From: Nitrosomonadales bacterium
Lineage (GTDB): Bacteria; Pseudomonadota; Gammaproteobacteria; Burkholderiales; Gallionellaceae
Assembly (NCBI GenBank): GCA_016218415.1
Contig: JACRED010000016.1
Coordinates: 41,118-105,117 of the forward strand
Direction: 5' to 3'
Length of the DNA: 64,000 nt
The notes beneath the pieces were generated by a model, which searched no databases, was not told where the DNA came from, and was given only the letters and a program-made list of their open reading frames with translations. The stretch's first letter is position 1. The number at the start of each line of letters is the position of its first letter. Both the position numbers and the translations under genes were made by a program. This document shows, one piece after another, positions 1-9,804 of this stretch.

Positions 1-2
1 CA

Positions 3-710
3 GGCGCAGGCCGGCAACAAAGCGCAACAGGCGGATATTTCCGTCTGCAGACTGTCTTGTTCTGCCTGCTGGCCGGATGCTCCATGACGCCGTCCACCAA
101 TATCAATCAGCCGATGACAGCCAGGCCGATTGACAAACAGGTGGTCGCGCCGGCGGACGGCGCGATCTTTCGCGCCGGGGTGAACGAGCGGCCCATGTTC
201 GAGGACAAGCGCGCGCGCAATGTCGGCGATATCCTGATCATCACCATCGTGGAGAAGACTGCCGGAAACCGCAAGACCAGCGGAGGGTCGAGCAGCTCGA
301 ACAGTATCAATGCGAGCACGCCGAGTATTACCGGTCCGGGCGGCACTCCAATTATCAACACATTCGGTTTCGCCGGCGGCAACAGCAGCAAATCGGCCAT
401 AGCCGGCAGCGGTGCGGCCACCCAGGATCTGAGCGGAACGATCACGGTGACCGTGGTCGAGGTATTGCCTAACGGGAATCTGCTGGTGGGGGGTGAAAAG
501 CAGGTGGCTTTGAACAACAGCGACGAGTTCATCCGTTTTTCCGGGGTGGTCAATCCGACCACGATTACCGGCGCGAACACTGTGCCGTCGACCCAGGTCG
601 CCGATGCGCATATTGAATACAAGAATGCGGGCGCGATGAGCGAGGTGATCAACGACTCGAAATCGCTGGGCTTTCTGGGCCGGTTTTTCCAGTCGGTATT
701 GCCGTTCTGA
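3..710 (+). CDS. flgH: FlgH, flagellar L-ring lipoprotein (5' end uncertain)
   Basis: FlgH forms the outer-membrane L-ring through which the flagellar rod passes. A lipobox LLAGC has its Cys codon at 78-80, and the downstream sequence has the FlgH features RARNVGDILIITIVEKT and a C-terminal FLGRFFQSVLPF. The first recognisable start (TTG at 57) leaves only seven residues before the lipid-modified Cys, too few for a signal peptide. The frame stays open to base 3, so the true start is probably at or beyond the left edge. It is first in the visible flgH-I-J-K-L series, and flgI follows 35 nt later. Confidence 0.9.
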   Translation, partial: GAGRQQSATGGYFRLQTVLFCLLAGCSMTPSTNINQPMTARPIDKQVVAPADGAIFRAGVNERPMFEDKRARNVGDILIITIVEKTAGNRKTSGGSSSSNSINASTPSITGPGGTPIINTFGFAGGNSSKSAIAGSGAATQDLSGTITVTVVEVLPNGNLLVGGEKQVALNNSDEFIRFSGVVNPTTITGANTVPSTQVADAHIEYKNAGAMSEVINDSKSLGFLGRFFQSVLPF

Positions 711-745
711 CTGGCAGACGGAATGTATTTTGGAGCGGGGACAGC

Positions 746-1897
746 ATGAAACGATTTTTTATATTGATGTCGGTTAAGTTGGGCGCCTTCAGCGTCGGGA
801 AGATAGTCGGCCTGTCGGCCTTGCTGCTTTTATCCCTCGCATTCTGGAACGCAGCGCATGCCGACCGCATCAAGGACATGGCGAGCATACAGGGCGTGCG
901 CGACAACCAGTTGATGGGTTACGGCATCGTGGTCGGACTCGACGGCAGCGGCGACCAGACCACGCAAACGCCATTCACCGTGCAAAGCATCATCAGCATG
1001 CTGTCCCAGATGGGCGTGAATCTGCCGCAAGGCACCGGCCTGCAACTCAAGAATGTCGCGGCGGTGGTGGTCACCGCCACGCTTCCGCCGTTTTCAAAAC
1101 CCGGCCAGACGATAGACGTGACCGCCTCATCGATCGGCAACGCCAAGAGCCTGCGCGGCGGGACCCTGTTGATGACGCCCCTGAAGGGCGCGGACGGACA
1201 GGTCTACGCGATGGCGCAGGGCAACGTGCTGGTCGGCGGGATGGGCGCTTCCTCGGGCGGGTCGTCGGTGCAGGTGAACCATCTAAGCGTCGGGCGCGTG
1301 CCCGCCGGCGCGACCGTGGAGCGCGCCGTGCCGACGCTGCTGGGGCAGGGCGATTTCATACATCTGGAATTGAACGCGACGGATTTTACGACCGCCGCAC
1401 GGATAGCCGAAGTCATCAACGGGCAGGTGGCGCCAGACCTCGCGGCGGCGCTGGACGGACGGGTGATCGAGGTGCGCGCGCCGGGAGGTAACGAGCGCGT
1501 GGCATTCATCTCCAAGATCGAGAATCTGGAAGTTAATCCGGCGCAGGGTGTCGCCAGGGTCATCGTCAATGCGCGCACCGGGTCGGTGGTGATGAATCAG
1601 GCGGTGGCTTTGAATACCTGTGCCATATCACACGGCAATCTGACGGTGGTCATCAGCTCGGTCAGCGAGGTCAGCCAGCCCAATCCGCTTTCCCAGGGGA
1701 AGACCGTGCAGACCAACTCGGCCACGATAGATGTCAGGGCCGACAAGGGAGGTATCGTGCAGTTGCCCCAGGGCGTATCGTTAAGCGAAGTGGTCAAGGC
1801 GCTGAATTCGATAGGCGCGACCCCGCAGGATCTGCTGGCGATCCTGCAGGCGATGAAATCATCCGGCGCATTGCGTGCCGAACTGGAGATTATTTAA
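746..1897 (+). CDS. flgI: FlgI, flagellar P-ring protein
   Basis: FlgI assembles in the periplasm as the P-ring, the bushing around the rod in the peptidoglycan layer. The 383-residue protein has a long hydrophobic signal sequence (about residues 15-38, cleavage near AHA|D). The conserved FlgI block DRIKDMASIQGVRDN follows, then GYGIVVGLDGSGD. The length is typical, and the C-terminus (LLAILQAMKSSGALRAELEII) is the family ending. The ATG follows a GGAG-type ribosome site in the 35-nt flgH-flgI gap, and flgJ begins 3 nt after its stop, so the genes are co-transcribed. Confidence 0.97.
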   Translation: MKRFFILMSVKLGAFSVGKIVGLSALLLLSLAFWNAAHADRIKDMASIQGVRDNQLMGYGIVVGLDGSGDQTTQTPFTVQSIISMLSQMGVNLPQGTGLQLKNVAAVVVTATLPPFSKPGQTIDVTASSIGNAKSLRGGTLLMTPLKGADGQVYAMAQGNVLVGGMGASSGGSSVQVNHLSVGRVPAGATVERAVPTLLGQGDFIHLELNATDFTTAARIAEVINGQVAPDLAAALDGRVIEVRAPGGNERVAFISKIENLEVNPAQGVARVIVNARTGSVVMNQAVALNTCAISHGNLTVVISSVSEVSQPNPLSQGKTVQTNSATIDVRADKGGIVQLPQGVSLSEVVKALNSIGATPQDLLAILQAMKSSGALRAELEII

Positions 1898-1900
1898 CAA

Positions 1901-2716
1901 ATGGTCGCGCCGCTGGACAGTTCGGCAAACCTGGCACTGGGTACCCAGTCTCTGGAACAGTTGCGCTTGCAGGCCAGGCAATCGCCGGACCAGGCGCTCA
2001 AGGCGGCGGCACGGCAATTCGAATCGGTGTTCCTCAACATGATGCTGAAGAGCATGCGCGAAGCCGTGCCGCAGGACGGCATGTTCGATAGCGAGCAAAC
2101 CAGGATGTTCACCGGCATGCTGGATCAGCAATTGGCGCAAAGCATCTCCAGCCGCGGGGTGGGGCTGGCTGACATCATGGTGAAGCAACTCGGCGGTACC
2201 AGGGGCGCAGGCAATCTGCCGGCTGCCCCGGATCTACAGCCTTCGAAAGGTGAGAATGTGCAACAGGGCTTTATCAACCGCATGTTGCCGCACGCAATAC
2301 AGGCCAGCCGGGAAAGCGGAGTGCCGCCGCAACTGATGCTGGGGCAGGCTGCGCTGGAAAGCGGCTGGGGGAAACGCGAAATAACGATGGCGGACGGCAG
2401 CAACAGTTACAACCTGTTCGGCATCAAGGCCGGTGCCGGATGGAACGGCAAGGTGGCGGAGGTGATGACCACGGAGTACAGGGATGGCGTAGCATACAAA
2501 CAGTTCGAGAAATTTCGCGCCTATTCCTCCTATGCCGAGGCATTCCGGGATCATGCCGGCTTGATCGGCAATAATCCGCGTTACGCGGAGGTGTTGCGGC
2601 AGGGGGGCGATGCAACCGGTATGGCACAGGCCATCCAGAAAGCGGGTTACGCAACCGACCCGGAATATGCCGGCAAGCTGGCGCGGGTGATGGGCATGAT
2701 GGAAGTTGCCGGATAG
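1901..2716 (+). CDS. flgJ: FlgJ, rod cap with peptidoglycan hydrolase domain
   Basis: This is a two-domain FlgJ of 271 residues. The N-terminal part (about 1-100, with ARQFESVFLNMMLKSMREA) is the rod-capping/scaffold domain. The C-terminal part (about 130-268) is a glucosaminidase-type muramidase with LGQAALESGWGK (probable catalytic Glu) and YNLFGIKAG. The enzyme opens the peptidoglycan for the growing rod. The fused architecture is usual in beta- and gammaproteobacteria. It starts 3 nt after flgI and is followed by a 170-nt gap that holds the flgK promoter. Confidence 0.97.
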   Translation: MVAPLDSSANLALGTQSLEQLRLQARQSPDQALKAAARQFESVFLNMMLKSMREAVPQDGMFDSEQTRMFTGMLDQQLAQSISSRGVGLADIMVKQLGGTRGAGNLPAAPDLQPSKGENVQQGFINRMLPHAIQASRESGVPPQLMLGQAALESGWGKREITMADGSNSYNLFGIKAGAGWNGKVAEVMTTEYRDGVAYKQFEKFRAYSSYAEAFRDHAGLIGNNPRYAEVLRQGGDATGMAQAIQKAGYATDPEYAGKLARVMGMMEVAG

Positions 2717-2755
2717 CGCGGCGCGCGACCCCGGGGTTCTTTATGCAGAATCCCC

Positions 2756-2782
2756 TAAAGTTATCGCCCTGCGTGTCGATAA
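2756..2782 (+). promoter_or_regulatory. Sigma-28 (FliA) promoter of flgKL
   Basis: TAAA at 2756-2759 and GTCGATAA at 2775-2782 are separated by exactly 15 nt. This matches the FliA consensus TAAA-N15-GCCGATAA with one mismatch. The site lies about 105 nt before flgK, a class III (late) gene in the standard flagellar hierarchy. The flagellin gene carries an equivalent site with the same spacing. Confidence 0.85.
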
Positions 2783-2886
2783 CAGGGTTAAGTCCGTCCA
2801 TCTCTTGACTTTCTGTGGTTGGGAAATCCCATATTCTGCATTTTCGTATGGGATAGGCTGAGGCGGAAAATGAAGGAAGAGTCATA

Positions 2887-4794
2887 ATGGGAACCAATAT
2901 ATTCACCTCGGCATTGAGCGGCATGAATGCCGCCCAGGTGGGCTTGACTACTACCGAGCATAACATCGCGAATGCCAGCACCCCCGGTTTTACCAGGCAG
3001 GAAGTGCTGGTTGGCGCGCGCACTCCGCAGTGGCTCGGTGGGATGTTTCTGGGGCAGGGGGTCGATGCGGTCGGTGTGAGAAGGATATATGACGAATATC
3101 TGACCTCCCAGGTCCGGCAGGAACAGACACAGGCCAGCTATCTGGGTACCTACCACACCGCAATCAAGCAGATCGACAACCTGCTTGCCGATCCCGCAGC
3201 GGGTGCTTCCCCGGCAATAAACGAGTTTTTCAATGCGATGAACGGGGTGGCCAACAATCCCGAATCCATCCCGGCACGCCAAACGCTATTGAGTGGCGCA
3301 CAGTATGTGGTGAATCGTTTTCAGGCGATAGACCAGCGGCTGAGCGAAATAGCCAGCGGGCTGAACGGACGCGTCAGCGACAGCGTCAATACGATCAATT
3401 CCTATGCCCGGCAGATTGCGAACCTGAACGGAAGCATCAAGCGCGCGATAGGGGTCAGTCAGGGACAGCCGCCCAACGATCTTCTCGACCAGCGCGACCA
3501 GCTGATCAATCAGTTGAATCAGGAGATCAAGGTCAGTGTGCAGAATCAATCTGACGGGACTATCAGCGTGCATATCGGCAACGGGCAGACATTGGTGATC
3601 AATGAGCAGACCATGGTGCTGGGTGCTGTCCAGTCGGCCAGCGACCCGAGCAAGCTGGATGTCGCCTACAGCAACGGCAATAAAATTGTCACTTTGCAGC
3701 AAAGCAGTTTTCAGGGCGGTAATCTGGGCGCTCTCTTCGCTTTTCGGGACCAGAGTCTGGAGCCTGCGCGGAACGCGATCGGCCGCGTGGCGCTGGGTCT
3801 GGCGGATAGCGTCAACCGGCAGAACCGGCTGGGGCAGGACCTGAAAGGGGCGCTAGGGGGGGATATATTCAAGGCTGCGGCGCCGCGTGTCGATCAGGGG
3901 GCGAACAATGGCGGTACTGCGGTTGTTTCGGCAACGATAGCCGATATCTCGGCAGTGACGACCAGCGATTACCAGTTGAGGTTCGACGGGACCAACTACG
4001 CTATGGTGCGCTTGTCGGACAATACGGTGACCAATCTGGGCGCGACATTGCCGCAGACAGTCGACGGGATCGCCATCAATCTGGCGGCGGGGGCCGCAGT
4101 GGCGGGGGACTTCTTCCTGATACGCCCGACAGCCAACGCCGCCCGGGATATCGCGCTGGCAACCAACGATCCGGCCAGGATTGCCGCCGCCGCGCCGATG
4201 CGCACATCTGCGGCGCTGACCAATACCGGAAGCGGGCAGATCAGTGCCGGAACGGTCAATACTCCGCCGCCCACCAATATCAATTTGCAGGCGACAGTCA
4301 GCATTGTTTTTACCAGCGCCACTGCATTCACCGTATCGGGTGCGGTTCCGGCTGTAGTCGGGACGGTTGCCTATACACCGGGACAGGACATCAGCTATAA
4401 CGGCTGGACGGCACAGATTTCCGGAACGCCCGCAACCGGAGACACATTCACGATAGCCAAGAACACCAATGCGGTCGGCGATAGCCGCAACGCCCTGTTG
4501 TTGGCAGGCATGCAGACACAGAATCTGCTGGCTAACGGGACGACCAATTTTCAGGGTGCCTATGGCCAGCTGGTTGGCGATATAGGGGCAAAAACGCAGG
4601 AGTTGGCCGCGACCAGCCAGGCGCAGGCCAATATGGTCACCCAAACGGTCGCATCGCAACAGGCGGTTTCCGGCGTCAATCTGGACGAGGAAGCGGCGAA
4701 CCTGCTTCGTTATCAGCGCGCCTATCAGGCCGCGGCCAAGGCATTGCAGGTCGCCAGCACCATGTTCGATGCACTGTTGTCATTAGGAAAGTAG
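2887..4794 (+). CDS. flgK: FlgK, hook-filament junction protein 1
   Basis: FlgK (HAP1) joins the hook to the filament. The 635-residue protein has the conserved N-terminus (IFTSALSGMNAAQVGLTTTEHNIAN, quoted here only as a landmark starting at residue 5) and the C-terminal helix SGVNLDEEAANLLRYQRAYQA near residue 590. The middle is a variable D2/D3 region rich in Thr, Ala and Gly. It is transcribed from a sigma-28 promoter in the gap after flgJ and is followed 7 nt later by flgL. Confidence 0.97.
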   Translation: MGTNIFTSALSGMNAAQVGLTTTEHNIANASTPGFTRQEVLVGARTPQWLGGMFLGQGVDAVGVRRIYDEYLTSQVRQEQTQASYLGTYHTAIKQIDNLLADPAAGASPAINEFFNAMNGVANNPESIPARQTLLSGAQYVVNRFQAIDQRLSEIASGLNGRVSDSVNTINSYARQIANLNGSIKRAIGVSQGQPPNDLLDQRDQLINQLNQEIKVSVQNQSDGTISVHIGNGQTLVINEQTMVLGAVQSASDPSKLDVAYSNGNKIVTLQQSSFQGGNLGALFAFRDQSLEPARNAIGRVALGLADSVNRQNRLGQDLKGALGGDIFKAAAPRVDQGANNGGTAVVSATIADISAVTTSDYQLRFDGTNYAMVRLSDNTVTNLGATLPQTVDGIAINLAAGAAVAGDFFLIRPTANAARDIALATNDPARIAAAAPMRTSAALTNTGSGQISAGTVNTPPPTNINLQATVSIVFTSATAFTVSGAVPAVVGTVAYTPGQDISYNGWTAQISGTPATGDTFTIAKNTNAVGDSRNALLLAGMQTQNLLANGTTNFQGAYGQLVGDIGAKTQELAATSQAQANMVTQTVASQQAVSGVNLDEEAANLLRYQRAYQAAAKALQVASTMFDALLSLGK

Positions 4795-4801
4795 GTGTGC
4801 C

Positions 4802-6013
4802 ATGAGAGTCAGCTCGAATACCATTTTTGACCTTACAGTAGCCGGGATCAACCAGCAGCAGGCCAGGTTGCTGAAGACCCAGCAGCAGATCACTACCGGG
4901 CGCAAACTATTGACCGCATCGGATGATCCGGTCGCGGCCACGCGCGCGCTGGAAGTCAGCCAGTCGGATGCGATCAATACCCAATATGGATCGAACCGGA
5001 CCGCGGCACGGCATACCCTGTCGCTTGCCGAAGGCACGCTGCAGAGCGTGACGTCCCTGCTGCAGGATGTCAGAACAGCCGCAGTTGGCGCGGGCAACGG
5101 TTTGTTCAGTGACACCAACCGCCAGACGATCGCCCGCGATATGAGTAACAGGCTGCAGGAGCTGGCAGGTCTGGCGAACAGCACGGACGGTTCCGGGAAT
5201 TACCTGTTCGCGGGATTCCAGTCGAGGACGCAGCCGTTCGTGGGGACGCCCGCAGGGATGGGATATTTCGGTGATGACGGGCAGCGTCTGATGCAGGTCA
5301 GCGCGTCGCGGCAAATGGCTGCCAGCGATTCCGGCGCGGATATATTCATGCGCGTGAAAAACGGCAACGGTGCTTTCGTCACGCAGGCTGCTGCTGCCAA
5401 TACGGGAAGCGGTGTGGCGAGTCTGGGTTCGGTAATCGATCCGGCGTTGCTGACCGGCAATAATTACAGCGTTACTTTTGCGGTGGCGGCGGGTGTGACG
5501 ACATATAGCGTGACCAATACCTCGACAGCCACAGTCGTTTCTGCCGGCAATCCCTATGTAAGCGGGCAGGCGATCAATTTTGACGGCATACAGTTTGATG
5601 TCCATGGCGTTCCGGCCAATGGGGATGCGTTTGCCGTGTCGCAAAGCGTGGATCAAAGCATCTTCAAGACGATTTCGGACCTGATTTCCGTATTGAACAC
5701 GCCTTTGGCGAGCGGCGGGGCAGGTGCGGCACAGCTCACCGGCAGTCTGCAGCGCGGCATCAACAACTTGGATAATGCGCTGGAGAACGTGCTTGCCAGC
5801 CAGGCTTCGATGGGTCTGCGTCTTAACGAGATCGATGCGCTGCAATCGACCGGCGAGGATTTAAGCCTGCAATACAAGCAAACATTGTCCGATTTGCAGG
5901 ATGTCGATTACAACAAGGCCATCAGCGATTTGACGCAGCAGCAGACCTATTTGCAAGCCGCGCAAAAAACCTTTTCCAAGACTGCCGGCCTGTCATTGTT
6001 CGATTTCATTTGA
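4802..6013 (+). CDS. flgL: FlgL, hook-filament junction protein 3
   Basis: FlgL (HAP3) sits between FlgK and the flagellin filament and has flagellin-like ends. The 403-residue protein starts MRVSSNTIFD, continues with TGRKLLTASDDPVAATRALE, and ends with a helix containing DVDYNKAISDLTQQQ, all typical of FlgL. It lies 7 nt after flgK and is the last gene of the plus-strand block. It converges on fliR with only 29 nt between stop codons and no clear terminator hairpin. Confidence 0.96.
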   Translation: MRVSSNTIFDLTVAGINQQQARLLKTQQQITTGRKLLTASDDPVAATRALEVSQSDAINTQYGSNRTAARHTLSLAEGTLQSVTSLLQDVRTAAVGAGNGLFSDTNRQTIARDMSNRLQELAGLANSTDGSGNYLFAGFQSRTQPFVGTPAGMGYFGDDGQRLMQVSASRQMAASDSGADIFMRVKNGNGAFVTQAAAANTGSGVASLGSVIDPALLTGNNYSVTFAVAAGVTTYSVTNTSTATVVSAGNPYVSGQAINFDGIQFDVHGVPANGDAFAVSQSVDQSIFKTISDLISVLNTPLASGGAGAAQLTGSLQRGINNLDNALENVLASQASMGLRLNEIDALQSTGEDLSLQYKQTLSDLQDVDYNKAISDLTQQQTYLQAAQKTFSKTAGLSLFDFI

Positions 6014-6042
6014 TCGGCTCTTGCCGGGCCATTTGATTTTCG

Positions 6043-6810
6043 TCATCTGATGTGCGACATCGCACCCAGGCCTTCCTGAACCAGCCTGTCCAGTAGCGGA
6101 ACAAAATAGGGCATGGACATCGACAGCACGAGAAATCCGATCGACAGCGTGATCGGGAATCCCACTGCGAACAGGTTAAGCTGCGGCGCTGCCCGGGTGA
6201 GTATGGCCAATGCGATATTGGTGATGAGCAGGGCCGCCAGGACAGGCAGCGAAATTTGCAGGGCATAGGCAAAGATACTTCCACCCCATCTGGCTACCCC
6301 GTCATAGCCGCTCCCCGACATCGTGCTGCCTATGGGCAGCGTCCTGAAGCTTTCTGCCAATGCCGACAGGATTTGCAGGTGGCCGTTCATGGCCAGAAAA
6401 GCGAGTGCTGCAATCATGCCCAGCCAGCGGGCGATGATCGGGGTGAACGATGCGTTCATCGGGTCATAGAAGCTGGCGAATCCCAGTCCCATCTGCAATC
6501 CGATCAGCTCGCCGGCCATTTCCACCGCAGTAAAGATGATGCGCAGGGAAAATCCCATCGTTATTCCGATGATGATCTGTTGAACCATGATGAGCAACCC
6601 CTGCGGAGAGCCGACCGCCACGGGCGGCATTTCGCCTATGGTCGGCGCGATGATGATCGCCAGCAGGACGGATAAACCGATTTTGACGCGGGCGGGCACC
6701 TGCTTGTTGCCGAATACCGGTGCGCTGGCAAGCATGGCCAGTATGCGCGCCAGGGGATAAATCAGCACAGCCAGCCAGGCATCGAGTTGCGCACTGGTAA
6801 TGCTGATCAT
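6043..6810 (-). CDS. fliR: FliR, flagellar type III export gate protein
   Basis: FliR is an inner-membrane component of the export gate, forming a complex with FliP and FliQ. The 255-residue sequence has about six hydrophobic segments, for example LARILAMLASAPVFGNK near the N-terminus and LLITNIALAILTRAAPQLN, a strong FliR signature. It is the last gene of the minus-strand fliF-to-fliR operon and starts 7 nt after fliQ. Confidence 0.96.
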   Translation of the reverse strand: MISITSAQLDAWLAVLIYPLARILAMLASAPVFGNKQVPARVKIGLSVLLAIIIAPTIGEMPPVAVGSPQGLLIMVQQIIIGITMGFSLRIIFTAVEMAGELIGLQMGLGFASFYDPMNASFTPIIARWLGMIAALAFLAMNGHLQILSALAESFRTLPIGSTMSGSGYDGVARWGGSIFAYALQISLPVLAALLITNIALAILTRAAPQLNLFAVGFPITLSIGFLVLSMSMPYFVPLLDRLVQEGLGAMSHIR

Positions 6811-6817
6811 GTTGGGG

Positions 6818-7087
6818 TCACCCTATCATCCAGGGGATATTGCCGAACAGGCGCTGGATGTAATCCACCATGGTGTTTACCATCCACGGGCCGGTTATGA
6901 TCAGCACCGCGAAGACGCCGAGCAGCTTGGGGATGAAGGACAGCGTCATTTCGTTGATTTGTGTGGCGGCCTGAAAGATGCTCACCACCAGACCGATAAT
7001 CAGCGCGATCAGCAACATCGGCGCCGAGATCATCAGCGTCATTTCGATGGCCTGCTGCCCGATGGTGATGACGGTTTCCGGAGTCAC
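6818..7087 (-). CDS. fliQ: FliQ, flagellar export gate protein
   Basis: This is a small 89-residue protein with two membrane helices, the normal FliQ size and topology. The family pattern LIALIIGLVVSIFQAATQIN is present, followed by TLSFIPKL. It uses a GTG start at 7087. It lies between fliP and fliR with short gaps, as in almost all flagellar operons, and works with them in the FliPQR export channel. Confidence 0.95.
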   Translation of the reverse strand: MTPETVITIGQQAIEMTLMISAPMLLIALIIGLVVSIFQAATQINEMTLSFIPKLLGVFAVLIITGPWMVNTMVDYIQRLFGNIPWMIG

Positions 7088-7102
7088 GCGAGTCCTTGTT
7101 GA

Positions 7103-7852
7103 TCAGGTGTAAAAACTCTGCGCCAGCGAGCCGATGATCAGATTCCAGCCGTCGGCCAGCACGAACAGCATGATCTTGAACGGGAGCGAGATGATGGCCG
7201 GCGACACCATCATCATACCCATGGACATCAGCACGCTGGCTACCACCATGTCGATGATCAGGAAGGGGATGAATACCACGAAGCCGATCTGAAAGGCGGT
7301 TTTCAATTCGCTGGTCACATAGGCGGGAACCAGGATGCGCAACGGTACCTGATCGGCACTCTGCAATGGCTCGCTGTCAGAAATCCTGACGAACAATGCG
7401 AGATCTGATTCGCGGGTCTGCCTTAGCATGAAGGCCTTGAGCGGAACACTGCCCTTTTCGACCGCTTCCTGGAAGGTGAGTTTGTTCTCGCTGAAAGGTT
7501 GGTAGGCATCGGCGTAGATTTTGTCGAATACCGGCGACATGACAAAAAAGGTCAGGAACAGCGACAGGCCGATCAGTACCTGATTGGGCGGGGAAGCGGG
7601 CGTGCCGATTGCGGAACGCAGCAGGCTCAGCACGATGATGATGCGCGTGAAACCGGTCATCATCAGCAGGATCGCAGGCAGGAAGCTGAGCGACGTGAGC
7701 AGCAGCAGCGTCTGCAAACTCAGGCTGTAGATTTGTCCGCCGCCCGGTGCGGGTGTACTGGTCAGTGCGGGCAGTCCGACTTCCGCCCATGCAGCCTGGT
7801 GAGTGCCAAAAAGCGCCAGGGAAAGTAGCAGGATTACAAAACTACGGCGCAT
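7103..7852 (-). CDS. fliP: FliP, flagellar export gate protein
   Basis: FliP is the main subunit of the FliPQR export gate. The 249-residue product has a cleavable signal sequence ([16 protein letters not shown] to about residue 24), then membrane helices and the family blocks [20 protein letters not shown] and [13 protein letters not shown]. The ATG at 7852 was chosen over a longer open frame because it gives a normal signal peptide. It overlaps the end of fliO by 11 nt, consistent with translational coupling. Confidence 0.95.
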   Translation of the reverse strand: MRRSFVILLLSLALFGTHQAAWAEVGLPALTSTPAPGGGQIYSLSLQTLLLLTSLSFLPAILLMMTGFTRIIIVLSLLRSAIGTPASPPNQVLIGLSLFLTFFVMSPVFDKIYADAYQPFSENKLTFQEAVEKGSVPLKAFMLRQTRESDLALFVRISDSEPLQSADQVPLRILVPAYVTSELKTAFQIGFVVFIPFLIIDMVVASVLMSMGMMMVSPAIISLPFKIMLFVLADGWNLIIGSLAQSFYT

Positions 7853-8384
7853 TGCGTTTCCTGTCGGGTGATTGGTGACGCAGGACGGAAGCCAGCAGGC
7901 TGGCGAATTTGTTGTCGGCGGCTTGCGGGGAGAGTGCGGGGTCTTCTGCATTCCGGTTAACGGATGCCGGCTTCTGCAACGTGTGCAAGGTGCGGATCTG
8001 GCCCGGCCCCACGCCGACGACCAGCCAAGTATCCTGCACTTCGACCAGCACGACGCGCTCGCGTTGCCCGACCGCTATACCGCCTACCACCTTGAGCAGG
8101 TTCCCGGAGCCATGTTGTCCGGCATTCATCCGTTTGAGTAACCATGCAACCAGCACGATGACGGCCAATACCAGCAGCAGGCTGAAGATGATCTGCAGGA
8201 TGCTGCCGGAACTCACGGCTGGCGGAGGCGGTGTGTAAGCGGGGCGGGTTCCTTCTGCGGCCATCGCGGAAGTGAGGTTGAAAAAGACGGAGGGCAGAAA
8301 GAATATCTGCGCATGCCGCTGCGCGGCGAACCGACCCAAGGCACGGCGCAGCCGTGACAGCGCATTGGTCTTCCGGGGCTTCAT
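7842..8384 (-). CDS. fliO: FliO, flagellar biosynthesis protein
   Basis: FliO is a bitopic membrane protein that assists assembly of the FliPQR gate. The 180-residue protein has a hydrophobic segment near residues 28-42, a second one ([21 protein letters not shown], about residues 63-83), and then the family region [21 protein letters not shown]. Its ATG overlaps the fliN stop (ATGA), and its end overlaps fliP. Sequence conservation in this family is low, so position supports the call strongly. Confidence 0.9.
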   Translation of the reverse strand: MKPRKTNALSRLRRALGRFAAQRHAQIFFLPSVFFNLTSAMAAEGTRPAYTPPPPAVSSGSILQIIFSLLLVLAVIVLVAWLLKRMNAGQHGSGNLLKVVGGIAVGQRERVVLVEVQDTWLVVGVGPGQIRTLHTLQKPASVNRNAEDPALSPQAADNKFASLLASVLRHQSPDRKRNAP

Positions 8385-8797
8385 TTGTTCAGGCGGTGCA
8401 GTCGTTCGGACGGGGTGATGACATCGGTCAGGCGTATGCCCAGCTTGTCATTCACTACCACGACTTCGCCCTGTGCGATCAGGTATCCGTTGATCAGCAC
8501 GTCCAGCGGTTCGCCGGCCATCCCGGCCAATTCCACCACCGATCCCTGGGCCAATTGCAGCAGGTTTTTGATGGGCATCTTGGTGCGTCCCAGCTCTACA
8601 GTCAGTTGGACCGGGATATCCAGAATCATGTCGAGATCGTTCGGCGTGGTCGCGGAACCGCTGGGTCCGAACTGTTCGAATACCGCGGGCTTGATGGATC
8701 CGGAAGGCTGCGCAGTAGCGCTTGCCTGTTCGGCCATGGCCGAACCCCAGTCGTCTGCGGAAATCGCTTCTCCGGAGGTGGTGGGCTCGTTAGGCAT
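8381..8797 (-). CDS. fliN: FliN, flagellar motor switch C-ring protein
   Basis: FliN forms the base of the C-ring with FliM. The 138-residue protein has a low-complexity N-terminus and a C-terminal SpoA/surface-presentation domain (about residues 55-135) with DIPVQLTVELGRTKM, GSVVELAG, and GEVVVVNDKLGIRLTDV, all characteristic. Its start overlaps the fliM stop by 8 nt and its stop overlaps the fliO start, so the whole fliM-N-O-P stretch is translationally coupled. Confidence 0.96.
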   Translation of the reverse strand: MPNEPTTSGEAISADDWGSAMAEQASATAQPSGSIKPAVFEQFGPSGSATTPNDLDMILDIPVQLTVELGRTKMPIKNLLQLAQGSVVELAGMAGEPLDVLINGYLIAQGEVVVVNDKLGIRLTDVITPSERLHRLNK

Positions 8798-9782
8798 GAT
8801 CTTCTCCTTCTTTGGTTGCGAGCATTTTGTTAACTACCAGGGCATATTGATGGTTGAATGTGCCGTATTTGCATTCCATCACCGGAACGTCATGGACTGT
8901 GGCGAAGATGCTCTGACCCACTTCCAGCGGGACAATGTCGCCGGCGCGCATCTTCAATACCTGTTCAAGCGTCATGTTGGCATGACCGAGTTTGGCCACC
9001 AATTCGACACTGGCAGATTGGATCTGCTTCGACAGGAGCTGGGTCCAGCGATGATCCACAGTCATATGGTCGCCCTGCATCGGACTGTAGAGCAGCTCCT
9101 TGACGGGCTCGAGCATGGAGTAGGGCATGCAGATATGGAGCGCGCCGCCATTCCCGCTCAGTTCGATGTCGAAAGTGGTGACCACCACCACTTCGCTGGG
9201 CGTGCCGATGTTGGCGAATTGCGGGTTCATTTCCGAGCGGATGAATTCGAACTTCAACGGGCTGACCGGTTCCCATGATTTGCCATAGGTCTCGAACACC
9301 ACTTCCAGCATCTTTTGAATGATGCGATGTTCGGTCAGCGTGAATTCCCGGCCTTCTACGCGGGTGTGGAAACGCCCGTCGCCACCGAACATATTGTCCA
9401 CTACCATGAACACCAGATTGGGATCGAAAATGATCAATCCGGTGCCGCGCAGGGGTTTGACATGGACCAGGTTGAGATTGGTGGGGACATGGAGATTGCG
9501 GATGAATTCCCCGAATTTCAATACGCGTACCGGGCTGACCGAGATCTCGGGAGTACGGCGTATGAAATTGAACAGGCCGATGCGGAACAATCGCGCAAAA
9601 CGCTCGTTGATGACTTCCATCGTGGGCATGCGGCCGCGCACGATGCGCTCCTGCGAGGCCAGGCTGTATGCGTGGACCCCATCGGCGGTTTTGGTATCCT
9701 GAGCATCATGCAGGTCCTCGCCGCCGCCGGTTACACCCTGCAGCAGGGAATCAACCTCGTCTTGTGAGAGAAACTCGCTCAT
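8790..9782 (-). CDS. fliM: FliM, flagellar motor switch protein
   Basis: FliM links FliG to FliN in the C-ring and binds phospho-CheY. The extreme N-terminus (MSEFLSQDEVDSLLQGV) matches the conserved CheY-binding peptide LSQxEID. The middle domain contains PTNLNLVHVKPLRGTGL and DNMFGGDGR, and a SpoA domain ends the protein at residue 330, a normal length. It lies 22 nt after fliL. Confidence 0.96.
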   Translation of the reverse strand: MSEFLSQDEVDSLLQGVTGGGEDLHDAQDTKTADGVHAYSLASQERIVRGRMPTMEVINERFARLFRIGLFNFIRRTPEISVSPVRVLKFGEFIRNLHVPTNLNLVHVKPLRGTGLIIFDPNLVFMVVDNMFGGDGRFHTRVEGREFTLTEHRIIQKMLEVVFETYGKSWEPVSPLKFEFIRSEMNPQFANIGTPSEVVVVTTFDIELSGNGGALHICMPYSMLEPVKELLYSPMQGDHMTVDHRWTQLLSKQIQSASVELVAKLGHANMTLEQVLKMRAGDIVPLEVGQSIFATVHDVPVMECKYGTFNHQYALVVNKMLATKEGEDHA

Positions 9783-9804
9783 GTGCCGTTATGACTGCAA
9801 TTCA

